Shown piece after piece: positions 50,247-62,269 of a DNA stretch of 64,000 bases. Source of the DNA: Adineta vaga (Eukaryota; Rotifera); contig CP075495.1 in NCBI GenBank assembly GCA_021613535.1, forward strand, positions 6,634,001-6,698,000. Direction: 5' to 3'. Below the pieces are notes generated by a model. It saw only the letters and a program-made list of their open reading frames with translations. It had not been told where the DNA came from and did not search any database. Position 1 is the stretch's first letter. The number at the start of each line of letters is the position of its first letter. A program made the translations under genes and the position numbers.

Positions 50247-51577
50247 TCACGATGATGATGATGATGATGATGATGACGAACAACAGCAACAACAATAACG
50301 AGGAAAAAATGATTGATGAGTTTTTTTCTTTTTTATTTTTGTCTTTCTTGTTTTCATTCGACTATTAATTTCACGTACAATTTCGGCAAATGTATCATTA
50401 ACATTAATAGCTAATTTAGCTGATGTTTCAACATATGGACATGTCCATGATTGTGCTAAAGCAAGTGCATCATCGGGAGTAACTTGCCGTTGTAAAGTTG
50501 CATCACATTTATTTCCAACTAAACAAATAGGAACATTTTCTGTGCCTTTAACGCGTAGAATTTGTTCTCGAACAGTACGAGCATCGAGAAATGATTGCCA
50601 AGATGTTAAACTAAAGACAACAAGAAATCCTCGACCATTTTTTATATAAAGATCACGCATAGATGCAAATTGTTCAGTACCTAAATAATTGCATCATTGC
50701 ATAGATATAAAAATCGAAAATCAAACAAACCAGCTGTATCAAGAATTTCTAAATAAGCTGGTTCACCATCAACTTCAATCTCTTTACGATAAAAATCCTA
50801 AAAGAAAAACGGAAGAATAATTATTCTATATAATAATGAAATTGATTAGGAAGTGTCTCTTTCTTTCTTTCTTTCTTTCTTTAATCGATTTTGACATTAA
50901 GAAGCAACGGTCTTGATTTCCATGGAGAAAATATTATTTCGATATTTAGTTTTCTTTTCAGAGGAAAAAAAGAACTATTGAACTTGATGAGTCGACTATT
51001 TTTTCTTGTCTAGGTTCTCTAGTTGAACAGTACTAATCAATTCTAAGTTTTTTGCATATGATAATCTTTTCCTTTGCTTCGTTCTTTTTTTTTAATAGAA
51101 ATTATCAATCTCAATGATTGTCTATATCTTCACTTCATTAAAAAGGGATATGACATTTCTAATTCTACATGCAAAGTTGTTTTTATCAAAAATATTATTA
51201 AGCATTATAATTAAGTTATTTAAATCGAATTATTCTCATAAGATCTTCTCGAAACAATCTAATTTATATTGAAAAAAAAACATCCGTAGTTTCTTACCAA
51301 TGAAATCTATCCTTCGATTCTATACATTTCATTGCCTTCTACGTTTGATTTTCAAGGACAACTATTTTACAATAGAATGCATTCTCTCAAAAATAATTAT
51401 TCTAATGTTTTGTTTTCTTTTTGTTTTAGAAGAAAATATTCAAAAATTCTTATTGACGATACTTACTTCAATTGTTGGATCATATTTTTCCACGAATTTC
51501 GAATGACAAAATTGTACAGTTAACGCTGATTTACCAACACCACCTGGCCCAAGGACTACTACTTTATATTCTCTCAT
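50247..51577 (-). CDS. Rap2-like small GTPase with unusual Cys5-Ser10 tail
   Basis: Ras-superfamily switch controlling adhesion and cytoskeleton. Minus-strand exons 51467-51577, 50731-50797 and 50247-50680 sum to 203 residues. Visible: P-loop [10 protein letters not shown], switch I YDPTIEDFYRKE, switch [15 protein letters not shown] with the Thr61 that marks Rap proteins, NKCD (guanine specificity) and ETSAK. The start [10 protein letters not shown] matches Rap2, and the Cys-rich end also recalls Rap2. Residue 11 is Pro where Rap2 has Ser. The tail is abnormal: after a Lys-rich patch ([14 protein letters not shown]) comes PRYCCCCC, then ten Ser and a stop; no CAAX, CC or CXC ends the protein. 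The Ser run is a TCA microsatellite. Intron 1 is 669 nt. Confidence 0.88.
50250..50278 (-). repeat. TCA/TCG microsatellite encoding the poly-Ser end of the Rap-like protein
   Basis: About nine GAT units on the + strand, read as TCA and TCG codons on the coding strand, immediately followed by the stop. The adjacent 15 bases encode five Cys (TGT/TGC). Confidence 0.85.
50863..50882. repeat. CTTT microsatellite in Rap intron
   Basis: A run of five to six CTTT units within intron 1 of the Rap-like gene. Confidence 0.7.
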
Positions 51578-54500
51578 ATTGACAGCTAAACCGATGTGGC
51601 TGCTGTTGACGAGGTAAAAGCAAGCAGCTCATTAAATGTTACTGCGCATACTTGTCTACGTAGTGAAGGAGAAGTGCTTGTGTAGAAATATTAATGGACG
51701 TGTATATATAAAGAACAAAAATCTACAAAAAAAAAAGAAGAATATGATGATGATGATGATGATGACAACAAGTGGCAGCATGTCACACGTTTATACATTC
51801 TATAATTGTGTAAAGCAAAAATTTATGTCAATTTCTTTTTTCATTATTTTCTCTCTTTCTCTTGTTCTTTTTCTGTACAATACTTTAGTATAGCATATGA
51901 TTACGATTCTTCTTTCGTCGGAGATGATGAGGTTAACATCGAGAGCATTTAGAAGTTTTTATCAGCTAGATGAAGAAGAGTATTATATAATCTTACCGTT
52001 ATTATCACAAACGAAAAACGAAGTTGATTTCGTCGACACATTGATTAGAAAAAAAAAGAAAGAAAGAACTGACATTTTGACAAATATTCAAAGAGAAAGA
52101 AAAAGAAAAAAAGACAACTTGCACGCATGCACGGTATAGCTAAATGTCCGTATATATATATATACATATATGTATATGTATCATTACACACAAGATTGTA
52201 AAGAAGTATAAAAAGAAATAGATTCTTCTTTCTTTTTTGCAATATAAATAGTGCCGCTGACCTGATCGATGGCATCGATGCAAGCAAGCATTTCTACACA
52301 TACGTGGTGCAATAAAGTCATTGTCTAATCTTTTCTAATAGTAGAACAAGCAAGATATATACTTGCAGTATTGCTGTTGTTGAGACATCATTTATCAAAT
52401 TGAATATCGCTTGCAGTACAAGTGACAATCAATAGGAGTATATAATACAAATATAAGACATTCGATCTTTATCGTCTTCTTTCGTTGTCAATTTTTTCTT
52501 CTTCTCCTTCTCCTTCTTCTTCTTCTTCTTTATCGTTGTTGTAGCCGTTATTGCACACACCCTCAAGCATCGACATTTGAATATATTTCTCGCGCGTCTA
52601 CTTGCTTGTGCGTACGACTAATCGCTTTATCTTACTTACAACAACAATATAACTCGCCGCATATATATATATATATGTATACTAAAATGACATATGTATT
52701 TTAGCGAATATAAATATAGATGTATGGGCACAAGTGCATATGCGATAGTTGATGATCATTTTAGTGTATAGAATGTACAGCAAAAACTCTTGACCACTCT
52801 CACTCTCTTTTCTTCTTTATCGTTCATCATTACTGCAATATATATATACATGTATATATATATATATATGAGTGTGTGTATGTGGTTGAATGATTGCTTG
52901 TCTTTAGCAAAAGCCTTGAGGGCAGTTGATTGATCAATCGATCGATCATATCATTTCATTGATTATCTATCTTCTAGACGATCGCTACATGTTAGCCTAG
53001 TTTTTTTTTCTTCATATTTTAGTTAAATGAATCAATCATAATTGAAAAAGTCAGCTAATATATTAACCTTGAAAAAGAATTCTTTTTTCAAAAGGAAAAG
53101 AATGTCTTAATTGATATTTGATATAAAATCAATTTCTTTCTTTTTCTCTCCTTTTTTTCTCATAGTTTAAATTCGTCATATAATTTTGATCGTTTTTCAA
53201 GGTTTAACAGGAAATTATCAGCAATTTTTCTTTGTTCGTTGTCTATAGTCATTGAAGTTTACAATACATTGTCAGAAAAGGATAATGCCAAACTTCTATA
53301 CCGGATGTTCAATGATGACACTTTTGGAAATGAATTAAAAGAATAACTTGACTCATGCTTGCAATCCTCTTATTATAAGTTAAAACAAAAAAGAAAAGAT
53401 AGTGAAAATTCTAACAAGTACGATGTTTTACATCTTTCCAGAAGACTAGATAATAGAAATATTTGTTTATCAATCAATCATATATCAATTGATAAACAAA
53501 CTGTCGATTTTGATCAAGAAAGTAAACAATAATAAAAAAAACGAATTCTTCTTGAACATAATTAACAAACCAAAACTTAATCGGCCTGTTTTTCATATAT
53601 TATGCATTTGATGAAATGAACATTTTTATTTCAAGGAAAATTGATCTTTAGTTATTCTACAGACAAAATTGTGGTGATTTAATTGTGTACTGTAATTCCT
53701 TTGAAGCTATATGCAGATTTCATATGACATAATTATTTCTATTGTCAATTCCCTACAGAATATTTTTAGTGAACAGGAGTGGTGGTAGTAGAAGAAGGAG
53801 GAACAAGTAATAGTAACGGTCTTGTTATCATTATTAATGTCAAACAATGATCTCTCATTCATTGATATGTTGAAACATTGTTTACTCATTGGCATAGTCG
53901 TCGTCTCAGTTTTTGTTTCTATCTTAGTTAGGTTTTTTCCTGTTTCTTCCTTCAAATAAGATGACGAGAAATAAAAAAAAAATGGGAAATCTTTTCGGAT
54001 CCCTGCATATTCTCGACATCTTCTTTCTAGCACACGAGTAGAGCGAACATTGATGAGTTCGTTGAATGTGTAATGCGAGAAAGCAAGCAAGCGAATGCGC
54101 ATCGGATCTTCTTCTTTTTCTTCTTCTCCTCCATGAAAAAAAATGAAGCAAGGACGACTGATGAGAAAGAAAAAGCATTCCTACATTCTAATGCTTTTGC
54201 CGTTAGAATGATGCATCAATAATATAAAAAAAAAGGAAAATGAGAAGACCAACTAGTTTAGATGTCTATGTGAACCACTGTTAGAATAGTTGACTTTGTC
54301 TTGCAGAGTACTTCTTTTTTTCTTTCTCCCTGGTGATCATTAAGATATGCCCTTCTTTGTCTCTCTATGTGTTATATACGTGTAATTACAAGTGAGTTAT
54401 TAATAATAAACATGTGCAATGGAGAAAAAGCCAGAGATATCGATTGATCTAGTATATTTTTTTTAATACTTTTATTCTTACAAGTAAAATATGATTAAAA

Positions 54501-54775
54501 TGTGATTTTTATATCTCTTACAATATTTTTAGATATTAATTAGTATGTCACAATACGTGAATGTAGATCTTCATAGTAGAAAATACATGAATAAAGGTAA
54601 ATTGATTGTATGTCTTCTTCTACTTCATAATGTTCGATATTATTATCTACTGTTTGATTTATATTTAAAAACAATTGTTTAGATTATCAATACTAATAAT
54701 TGTCCTATTTGGACGTGAAAACATCGGATGTTCAATAGTAACAAACCACTCGTCGATAAGAAGTGATGCAGAAAA
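51578..54775. other. Intergenic between divergent Rap and glutamate-receptor genes
   Basis: About 3.2 kb separating two divergently transcribed genes, so it should carry both promoters. It contains simple repeats: GAT units near 51743-51764, TTC/TCC units 52497-52531, and TATATA tracts near 52151, 52662 and 52845-52870. A self-complementary stretch built on GATC/ATCGAT lies at 52931-52950. Open frames (51636-51893, 51897-52139, minus 53707-54178) are low complexity and not supported. Confidence 0.4.
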
Positions 54776-57700
54776 ATGCTTATACTTATTATTGCTCATC
54801 TATGGAGTTTCTGTATTGTTCTAACGACGTCAATAGTCGGTCAACAATCATTACATTCTCAAGCATTTGATGTTACAATCGGTAGATGATTTTTATATAT
54901 ATTTTTTTTGATCTAGAAAAAATTTGTTTCCTCTCAGGTGGCGTATTTACTGATCGAGACGAAGGCACTGATCGACAAAGTATGGAAAGTATATTTAAAT
55001 ATGCCATCTTTCATTACAATCGTTTGGCTAAAGATGCACATAATTTATTATTTAAAATTCGTATCCAAGAAGAAACATTAAGTTTAATTGCTGCTGATTC
55101 AGCTATTCAAACAGTTCAAGATGTTTGTTCACTTGTTCATCAACGTCATGTACAAGGTATATTTGGTCCACCCTATTCTGAAATAGCAACACTTGTTCAT
55201 TCAATATGTCATCATGTGAATATTCCATATATTAATGTTTGTTCATCATGCTATGATGTAGAAAATACTGATGATGATATCGATAATGAAACTGAACATA
55301 TTCTAAAATCAGATCGTATGTCAATTAATCTATATCCGTCCAATGAAGATTTAAATATAGCATTTCATAATTTAACACATAAACTTGGTTGGCAGAAATT
55401 TCTTATTATCTATGATGTTGAATCAGGTAGTAGAAAAGAAAACAAAAGAAAACTATGGATTGAAAAAAAAACCAAGCTATTTTTAGGTTTAACACGTTTA
55501 CAAAAATTACTTAATGATCCAGGTATAGATCAAACGGATATTCTTGTACGACAATTTACACATTATAAAGATCGAAGTGTCCTTATTGATGCAATTGGAC
55601 GAGATATATTCAATATTATTTTGGATTTAAATGATATTAATACACGAACTATATTGAAAATGGCATTACAAATGGGCATGATCAATTCAAATTATCATTT
55701 TATATTAACAACATTAGTATGTAGATGGAAATTTAGTCGTGCATTTGTTTTTCATTGAAATTTATTCGAATTCAACTTTTAGAATATTGAAACGTATGAT
55801 TTAGAAGATTTGAAATATAACTATGTTAATCTGACGGCATTTCGTCTATTCGATCGTCGTCATGCACGTGTACAAATGGCAATGGATTCATTTTTTGCAT
55901 TCAAAACTCTATCAAATAATGAAATTAATCGGCGATTATTCACAGTGAGTTGTTTTGTTAAATGAAATCAGAGCAAAACATGAAAGAATTTCTCTTTCGT
56001 TTATCATTACTTGAATCGTATAATGAGTTGTATTTAGACTTCAGTGGCACTGTGGACGGATGCATTATTAGCTTTTGCTTATGCTTATGATAAATTAATT
56101 GCATCACGGTCGATTCTTGGTAAAGAAATTATCCGACCAAATGTTTCATGTAGTGATGAACATAGTTGGCCATTAGGATTTGATCTACATTCGAAATTTC
56201 AACAAGTAGAACTCATTGTTCGTTGTGAAAATATTTTTATTTCATCAATTTTCAGATATCATTCGATGGTATTACTGGTAAAGTACAATTTACTGCGAGC
56301 GGTGAACGAACTGGTTTTGATCTTGATATTGTACATTTATCTGAAATTGGTTTAGCAAAAGTAATTAAAAACATACACAAACAAATCTTCATTTTCTTGT
56401 TTAGATTGGTGTCTGGTCACGTGAATACGGTGCAAATTATACATTAACATCAATGTCACGTAGCGGTTTATTCAATTCAACATTGATCGTTACTACTATT
56501 GTTGTATGTGATTACGAATCAAAGAAAAAGAAAGAAAACGTTTCGATTAAATAAATATTGCTTTTATCTAGGAACCTCCATATCTTATGTTTAAAAATAA
56601 TGAATCATTAAGTGAAGCCTTAAATCGAAATTTTACTAATAATGACTTCGAAGGCTTCTGTGTAGATTTACTTGATGAACTTTCACGTACATTGAAATTT
56701 CGTTATAAAATCAAACCAATTATTACTGAACGATATGATGATATGGTTGATGAAATTAGAAATAAAGTAAGGATAGACAAAAAGAAAGATAAGCAATCTT
56801 TTCATTTGATTTCTATTTAGGTTGCTGATATAGCTGTCGCACCATTGACAAGTAAGAGAAATTGTCTTTGAAATGAAATAAAGTTGATATGATTTGGACG
56901 TACAAAATTTTCTTTTAGTTAATTATGCTCGTGAAAAACAAATTGATTTTACCAAACCATATCTTAGTTTGGGTATTGCCATTCTATTTAAATTACCTAA
57001 ACCAGAAAAACCAGGCTTATTCAGTTTTCTTAATCCATTATCACTAGAAATTTGGGTAAAACATTTTGTTTTTATTTCAATAAATTCATGTCTTTTCTCG
57101 TATTTCTTTTATCAATTAGATATATACATTTGCTGCTGTATTTACTGTTAGTTTTATTCTCTTACTCATTGCTCGATGTTCGCCCGATGAATGGCGAAAT
57201 CCGTATCCATGCGATACAGAATATGATTATTTAGAAAATCGTTTTACTGTTAGTAATACATTATGGTTTTCAATTGGAACACTCATGCAACAAGGTAATT
57301 AGAAAAAAAAGATTGATGAATAAACTAGTTATCTATATTATAATCAAAAGGTTCTGATGTAAGTCCATCAGCAATATCAACTCGACTTGTTTCGGGTATT
57401 TGGTGGTTTTTTACATTAATTTTAATTTCATCGTATACAGCTAATTTAGGTAAAAGATATTTAATTTATTCTAGTGAATTAAAAAATTATTTTCATTTTA
57501 GCGGCTTTTTTAACTGTGGAAAAACTTGTTAATCCTATTGAAAGTGCAGATGATTTAGCTAAACAAACAAAAATTAAATATGGAGTCGTTCGTGGTGGTT
57601 CAACTGAACAATTTTTTCGAGTAAGATTTATTTGAGCGATTTCGTTGCAGATTTTATCTTCAATTCTATTAAGGAATCAAGTATTCCAACATATCAAACG

Positions 57701-59334
57701 ATGTGGAAATATATGAATAGTAATCCAGATGTATTCGTAAAGAATAATAAAGAAGGTATTGCTCGTGTTCAAGCTGAATCCTACGCATTTCTTATGGAAT
57801 CGACAACAATTGAATATACAGTGCAACGTGAATGTAATTTGACTCAAATTGGAGGTTTACTTGATAATAAAGGCTATGGTATTGGATTACCTGAAGGTAA
57901 AATTTCTGCTTGACAAAAAGAACTTGACTTTTTCACAGTTCAATGATCATAGGTAGTCCATATCGAGAACGTTTCTCGGAGATAATTCTTGATTTACAAG
58001 AAAAGGGTATTGTAAGTGATCATATAGAACTTTAAACATAGAAGAAAATAAGATTGTGAACTTTGATTTCAGATTCAAAAATCCGTAAATAAATGGTGGA
58101 AAAGTAAAGGCAGTTGTTCTTCAGAAAAGAAAGATTCTAGAGCAAATCCGTTGGGTGTTACTAATGTTGGTGGCATATTTGTTGTACTTCTCGGTAAAAT
58201 ATCATTTAATATTCTCTTTATTTTCTAATTTCATTTATATCTAGGTGGTGTTATTCTATCATTATTTGTTGCAATTCTCGAATTTCTATGGCATGCAAGA
58301 AAAAATCATGCAAATCGACGAGTAAGTCTATTCATAAGAATTACAAAATAAATTGAAATTATTAAACTCAACTATAGACCAATCGTTATTGAGTAGAATT
58401 CTATTTTTAATCTCTAGTTACATATATGTGTATGAACTCGTCGAACTTCTGCTTGAAAATAAAATCTTTCTAATCTATCAAATGAATTGCGTAGGAATGA
58501 TATTATCATGAAAGATTTTATGATTAATCAAAATATAAGCATAATATCTGAATGATAAAAAATAAAGAGATTGTTTTTTTTCATAATCCTAAGAAGAGAA
58601 ATATTTGATTAAAACTAATCCATCGTTTTCATAGAAGATTTATAATTGATGAAATCACAATGAATTTCTTTTCAATATTTAGCATTCAATTTGGTGGGAG
58701 TTAATCAAAGAATTGCGTTTTTCTATTCAATGTGGTGCTTCAAATCGTAAAGCATTAGTGACTCGTCGTTGTTCACAATGTGTTCATGATCATGAAGAAC
58801 TCGAACCTGTTACCACAATACAATCACATCATCTTCATCCACCAAATAGTCGGTTGTCAACAACTTCAAATAGTTTTTTGACAACACTACAACCATTAAG
58901 ACATCGAGGAACATCAGAACGAACATCTGATTTAGATAAATTTGATACACTATTAATGCTTGCTGCTGAACGTACAAGTCGTCATGATACGCATAATAAA
59001 CAACAACAACAATCACGTTGTTCATCAACATCATTACAGAGAAGACCTGTTCCATTATTAATTATTGAACAACAATCATCGAACCATAAGTCAGATGATC
59101 ATTCTCAACATGTACAATTTAAGAAAAAAGGAGGTATATGATTATATTTTCTTTGTTAATAAAACTCAAATTTAACTGAATATCATTATTCTATATTTAG
59201 GTCTATCGATATCAAGTAGTTTACAAATTCCTCACAATGAAGACAATAATGTTAGTCGTAATAGTACTGATACATCTTCTGGCTCCGTATCGTTAACGAA
59301 CCCTCGTCTTCCTTTGCGTGTTTCTCGATTGTGA
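54776..59334 (+). CDS. Ionotropic glutamate receptor, kainate type
   Basis: Ligand-gated cation channel of the plasma membrane. Nineteen exons (54776-54881 to 59201-59334) sum to 1059 residues. In order: signal peptide ([20 protein letters not shown]); amino-terminal domain to about 56503; S1 (EPPYLMFK, then [20 protein letters not shown] with the ligand-binding Arg); M1 ([17 protein letters not shown]); pore loop ([11 protein letters not shown]); M3 [15 protein letters not shown]2 ([18 protein letters not shown] with the binding Glu); M4 ([20 protein letters not shown]) and a long Ser/His/Gln-rich cytosolic tail. The kainate assignment rests on [14 protein letters not shown] and [17 protein letters not shown]. 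The Q/R position is Gln, which predicts Ca2+ permeability without editing. One acceptor (57672-57673) needs AAG rather than the nearer CAG to keep frame. Confidence 0.93.
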
Positions 59335-59542
59335 TTTTCTATCAATATATATATATATATACATGTGTGTGTATGTGTGTTTCAGTTGTTAATTGTTCAT
59401 TTCGTTTTTTTTCTTATCCTGGACAAATTAAATACACATATGAAAACTAGTTAGTATCAGAAATATAGTATGAAAACAAAATAATATTTTTTTCATTATT
59501 ATTCCGATATTAGATATAGACAGATATAATAATTGAATTGAA

Positions 59543-59548
59543 TTTATT
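59543..59548 (-). terminator. Candidate polyadenylation signal of the ABHD17-like gene
   Basis: TTTATT on the + strand (AATAAA on the minus strand), 37 nt after the ABHD stop. It lies upstream of the + strand signal at 59565, so both transcripts would overlap tail to tail. Confidence 0.35.
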
Positions 59549-59564
59549 AATATATTTTGTCAAA

Positions 59565-59570
59565 AATAAA
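59565..59570 (+). terminator. Candidate polyadenylation signal of the glutamate receptor
   Basis: AATAAA 231 nt after the stop codon and only 15 nt before the end of the opposing ABHD-like CDS. Confidence 0.4.
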
Positions 59571-59584
59571 TAAACATAATTTTA

Positions 59585-60559
59585 TTATTTATCTTCATCA
59601 GATTCGTTCTTTTGTTTTCCAGAAATGGATCGTATTTTGGACATCGTTAGTTCTGTCGAAGCACTGAGTGCTGAACGTAAAGAACTGGTAATCGTACTAT
59701 CATCTGAATTCACTTCATTTTCACTTAGAATATTTAGTGGTGTTTCATATAGTTGTCGATCAATTTTCACTACAGGTAATTTGAGATTTAAATCCATTGG
59801 TGGACATTGTTTTTTTAAAAATGGTTGAATATATCGTAGAAGAATTGTTTCCGTCATAGAATTATGATCTTCATTACGTAGTAAAACAAGTTTTCTTCCT
59901 TCAATATTCGAACAAGCATCATGGAGAATCTGAGAATGATTCGGAGGTATAAGAGTATCATTTTGTCCATGAATAAATAAAACAGGACATGTTATTTGTT
60001 TCATAGCTTCAAGATTATCCCATGAACGAGTACTTAATAAATAGGAAAGGACGCGAACTTTTTCTCGAACTAAATTACTAATTGCTGTATAAGGAGACTG
60101 TAAAATTAATGCTCCTATTCGTTGTGACGATGCAAGATGACACGCTGTGCCACTACCAATCGAATGGCCATATATAAGAATTCTTTCTACTGGCCATTTT
60201 AAAGTATTAACAACAAAATCAAATGTTTGTTCAGCATGAATGTTAATCGTTTGTTGATTCGGTGATGTTGCTGTACATAGACCATATGCTGGATATTCGA
60301 AACTTATTATATAAATATGTAAATTTCTACAGAATTCTGTTAATGTATAATGTATTGAACCAATATCACAGCCATTACCATGGCAAAAAATCATGAAATA
60401 GTCAACTTTTCCTTGAGATCTATCAGGTGAATAAAACATACATGGAATCGGTAATTCATCAGTCGATCTTCCAGGTAACCAAAATAGATTTGTTCGATGT
60501 GATTGGAATGTATAAGTCGGTGGTTTAGGTGCTGGAAAAAGAAATTTATTCAATAGCAT
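59585..60559 (-). CDS. ABHD17-like alpha/beta hydrolase (depalmitoylase family)
   Basis: Serine hydrolase; ABHD17 proteins remove palmitate from membrane proteins such as Ras and PSD-95. 324 residues in one exon. Visible: KFLFPAPKPPTYTF near the start, corresponding to the KLAFLPPEPTY block; oxyanion region IFCHGNGCDIGS; nucleophile elbow YGHSIGSGTA; acid in LFIHGQNDTLIPP; His in EDHNSMTE, so the Ser-Asp-His triad is present. The C-terminal 70 residues are Ser-rich and extra. A TTTTTCAG acceptor just upstream (codes IDF before the Met if read) hints at a 5' exon, which in ABHD17 would hold the palmitoylated Cys cluster; I could not connect one in frame. It follows the AKAP7-like gene on the same strand by only 78 nt. 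Confidence 0.8.
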   Translation of the reverse strand: MLLNKFLFPAPKPPTYTFQSHRTNLFWLPGRSTDELPIPCMFYSPDRSQGKVDYFMIFCHGNGCDIGSIHYTLTEFCRNLHIYIISFEYPAYGLCTATSPNQQTINIHAEQTFDFVVNTLKWPVERILIYGHSIGSGTACHLASSQRIGALILQSPYTAISNLVREKVRVLSYLLSTRSWDNLEAMKQITCPVLFIHGQNDTLIPPNHSQILHDACSNIEGRKLVLLRNEDHNSMTETILLRYIQPFLKKQCPPMDLNLKLPVVKIDRQLYETPLNILSENEVNSDDSTITSSLRSALSASTELTMSKIRSISGKQKNESDEDK

Positions 60560-60637
60560 GAAGTCAATCTGAAAAAGAAAATAACTACAAATGAAAAGTG
60601 TTTGTTATATTTTGAGAGAAAATTAACAAGAATCATA

Positions 60638-61595
60638 TCATAATATTGAACAACATGAACAACATTTTTTAGGATTGAAAGAATGATCAGTAGAACTAAG
60701 TGCTACTTCGGAAGCAGTTCCATCATGTATTGTTCGGTCAGATCGTAGAAGGGGTGCTGATTCATCTATTACCGATGAGTTATAAGTCATTGGTTCATCA
60801 TTGACTATTTGATCATTCGATATTCGTTCACTTGTTTGATTCATTGATGTAGACAAGAACATAGTATTGTCAATTTTATCATTCAAATTATTTGGAGAAA
60901 GATGATGAGACTTAAGATTATCATTGACTAAATGGTAGAAATGCAAAAAAAGTCATCATCAAAGATTACATATACTCTTGTTTTGGAAATAATCCAGATA
61001 GAAATCGATTTGATTTAACTATGTTAGATATATTCAAATGAAGAAACATAGGAAATCTAAACTTACATAGTTGTTGTTCATGAAAAATTTCATAATAACC
61101 ATCGGTTTGTTTCTTTAACATATTACATAGATGAAGAGAATGAAAATTTTCTATACCAAAATGATGATTATCATATTTTGAAGTCCAACATTGATCGATC
61201 TTTTTTACACCTAGGAATGAAAAAAAAATGTGCTTTTGGACTAGAAAATGATCTATCAAACCTTTTCGATGAAGATCGCGTGCTTTCGATAATTTAAATA
61301 ATGTTAAATGTGGATTAAATGGGCGAATATCGGTTGATATAATACCATTTTTCTCATACGTTTCACGACAAATTTCTTTGAAGAAATACAAAAAAAGATA
61401 ATTCATGGAATCAAATATATACATCATTGAACTATACCAGCAATACGTGCCAAAGCGTCAAGATGAGAATCTTTGACAGGATCTATATAGAGTACTTTAT
61501 TATTGAAATGAGAAAGACCAGTAAAGGTGATCTGTGGTGGTGATAGATTAGCTTGAGCAATTTGCTGACAGACATCAACAAGACTTTGTTGTGCT
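60638..61595 (-). CDS. AKAP7-like 2H phosphoesterase-domain protein with CAAX end (N-terminus not found)
   Basis: AKAP7 central-domain proteins belong to the 2H (LigT) phosphoesterase fold; AKAP7 cleaves 2-5A and anchors PKA. Minus-strand exons about 61437-61595, 61262-61375, 61067-61210 and 60638-60927 join in phase. They encode QITFTGLSHFNNKVLYIDPV, then RPFNPHLTLFKLSKARDLHR with the second HxT motif (HLT), then VKKIDQCW and LHLCNMLKKQTDGYYEI, which follow the AKAP7 order closely. After the domain comes a Ser/Asn-rich stretch and the end KKCCSCCSIL, a CAAX box (CSIL, Leu last, predicting geranylgeranylation) with nearby Cys for palmitate. Exons carrying the first HxT motif were not seen between 61596 and 62269, so the gene may be truncated or its first exon unrecognised. 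Confidence 0.72.
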
Positions 61596-62269
61596 CTATA
61601 TCAAAAGAAAAGTAGAACATGATATGATGAAATAACTTAGAAACTCTAGTTTGATATATTCATTATTTAATCAATATTCTTAATTATTTCTAATTTTTAT
61701 TCAAAAATTAAAATGTGTTGATGAAAATAAACAAAATGAATCATTCAAACGTATATGTAAAAGGAAAAATGTATCATATTATTGAATTCTTTTTTAGTAA
61801 AAATTGTCTCACACTAGTTAGCTAGGTTTGTGCACTTTTCATTGATTTAAAAACTTTTCTTAAAATTAAAATTCATTACACAATGATCTAAATCATGTAC
61901 ATAATACCATCCTCTTTACAACATTTAATAGTACGCAATTGTTTCAAAGTCTGTTAGGGATGTGATAGAAATTAGTTTTCATTCGTATTGAGATAAAATT
62001 ACATTACAAACTGATTACCCTCTGACATCATCAATACTCATTTGTAATTACTCATAAAGAAAAAAACAAAGCCAATAGATTTTTGCGATCTATTGTAACA
62101 ATAGACTATTGAAGGTCGATTAAAAGGAAATTTGCACTTGCTTATAGTATAAGCTATTTCATCGACTAAACAAGCGACACGTGTCAATTTTTCTCATCTT
62201 CTTTCTATATATATATACTCGATAATAATCGATGCTCACCTCTCTTTCTTTATCTTATTATTTAAATCA
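61596..62269. other. Intergenic between divergent genes
   Basis: AT-rich spacer, expected to hold the missing 5' end of the AKAP7-like gene and the promoter of the downstream gene. TATATATATA at about 62207-62216 could act as a TATA-type element about 55 nt before the next ATG. No coding exon was recognised on either strand. Confidence 0.35.

Noticed and set aside
52931-52950. GATC/ATCGAT palindromic cluster as a replication or insertion site
   Set aside because: Short, simple and AT-region typical; no terminal repeats or target duplications around it.
53707-54178. Minus-strand open frames of 131 and 84 codons
   Set aside because: Low-complexity Ser/Phe/Arg sequence in intergenic DNA, no introns or domains.
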